From an uncultured Campylobacter sp. (lineage in GTDB: Bacteria > Campylobacterota > Campylobacteria > Campylobacterales > Campylobacteraceae), in the NCBI GenBank assembly GCA_905373295.1, contig CAJPSJ010000001.1, positions 1-24,770 of the forward strand: 24,770 nt of DNA, written 5' to 3'. How positions within the stretch are numbered: the first letter of the stretch is position 1; every line of letters starts with the position of its first letter. Below, piece after piece: positions 24,746-24,770 of the stretch. Under the pieces are notes generated by a model. It was not told the origin of the DNA, made no database searches, and saw nothing but the letters and a program-made list of their open reading frames with translations. A program made the translations under genes and the position numbers.

Positions 24746-24770
24746 TATTTAACTAAAATTTTATATTTTT

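Overview
The window looks like chromosome of a Campylobacter species (Campylobacterota). The evidence is gene order and gene content rather than any marker rRNA. The order holB-folP after a probable hobA end, and the run glmU, coaBC, uppS, prepilin peptidase, LptF/G permease, truA, are as I remember them from Helicobacter pylori and Campylobacter jejuni respectively. Spacers are full of AAATTT/TTTTAAAA words while genes are fairly GC-rich for the genus, which would suit the oral, higher-GC campylobacters (C. gracilis/showae/rectus type). That species guess is inference.

Layout: (1) 1-1780, plus strand: tail of an upstream gene, DNA polymerase III delta' (holB) and dihydropteroate synthase (folP), translationally coupled. 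(2) 2027-7111: an accessory patch of poorly characterised genes with clear erosion: a frameshifted conserved hypothetical gene, one intact unknown gene (3138-4196), a DUF2314-ankyrin gene cut by two in-frame stops, duplicated scraps of the 5' and 3' ends of the intact unknown gene, and a zinc-ribbon YwqG/DUF1963-like protein carrying a low-complexity insertion. (3) 7234-7357: a promoter-like TATAAT and a hairpin with a short T-run bracket a possible small RNA. (4) 7374-9097, minus: lrgA-lrgB-cytidylate-kinase-like operon. (5) 9310-9549: a small unknown gene. (6) 9719-12732, minus: TonB-dependent receptor plus Fes/IroE-like esterase, behind a TATAAT box and a Fur-box-like palindrome; this is a ferric siderophore uptake unit. 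(7) 13405-16436, minus: TAXI-type TRAP transporter (binding protein plus fused permease). (8) 16670-23724, minus: a compact housekeeping run, glmU-coaBC-uppS, then a zinc-ribbon membrane protein, then prepilin peptidase-LptF/G-truA, with several overlaps. (9) 23876-24745, plus: EamA/DMT transporter, divergent from glmU.

The most unusual signals are the long in-frame low-complexity insertions in two unrelated proteins (about 208 residues in front of the TruA core and about 100 residues inside the DUF1963-like protein). They share words such as ASEIL and ILNFK and recall in-frame palindromic-element insertions known from Rickettsia. The other strong signal is the decayed, partly duplicated accessory island at about 2.0-5.7 kb. 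I found no rRNA, tRNA, CRISPR array, insertion sequence or phage gene.
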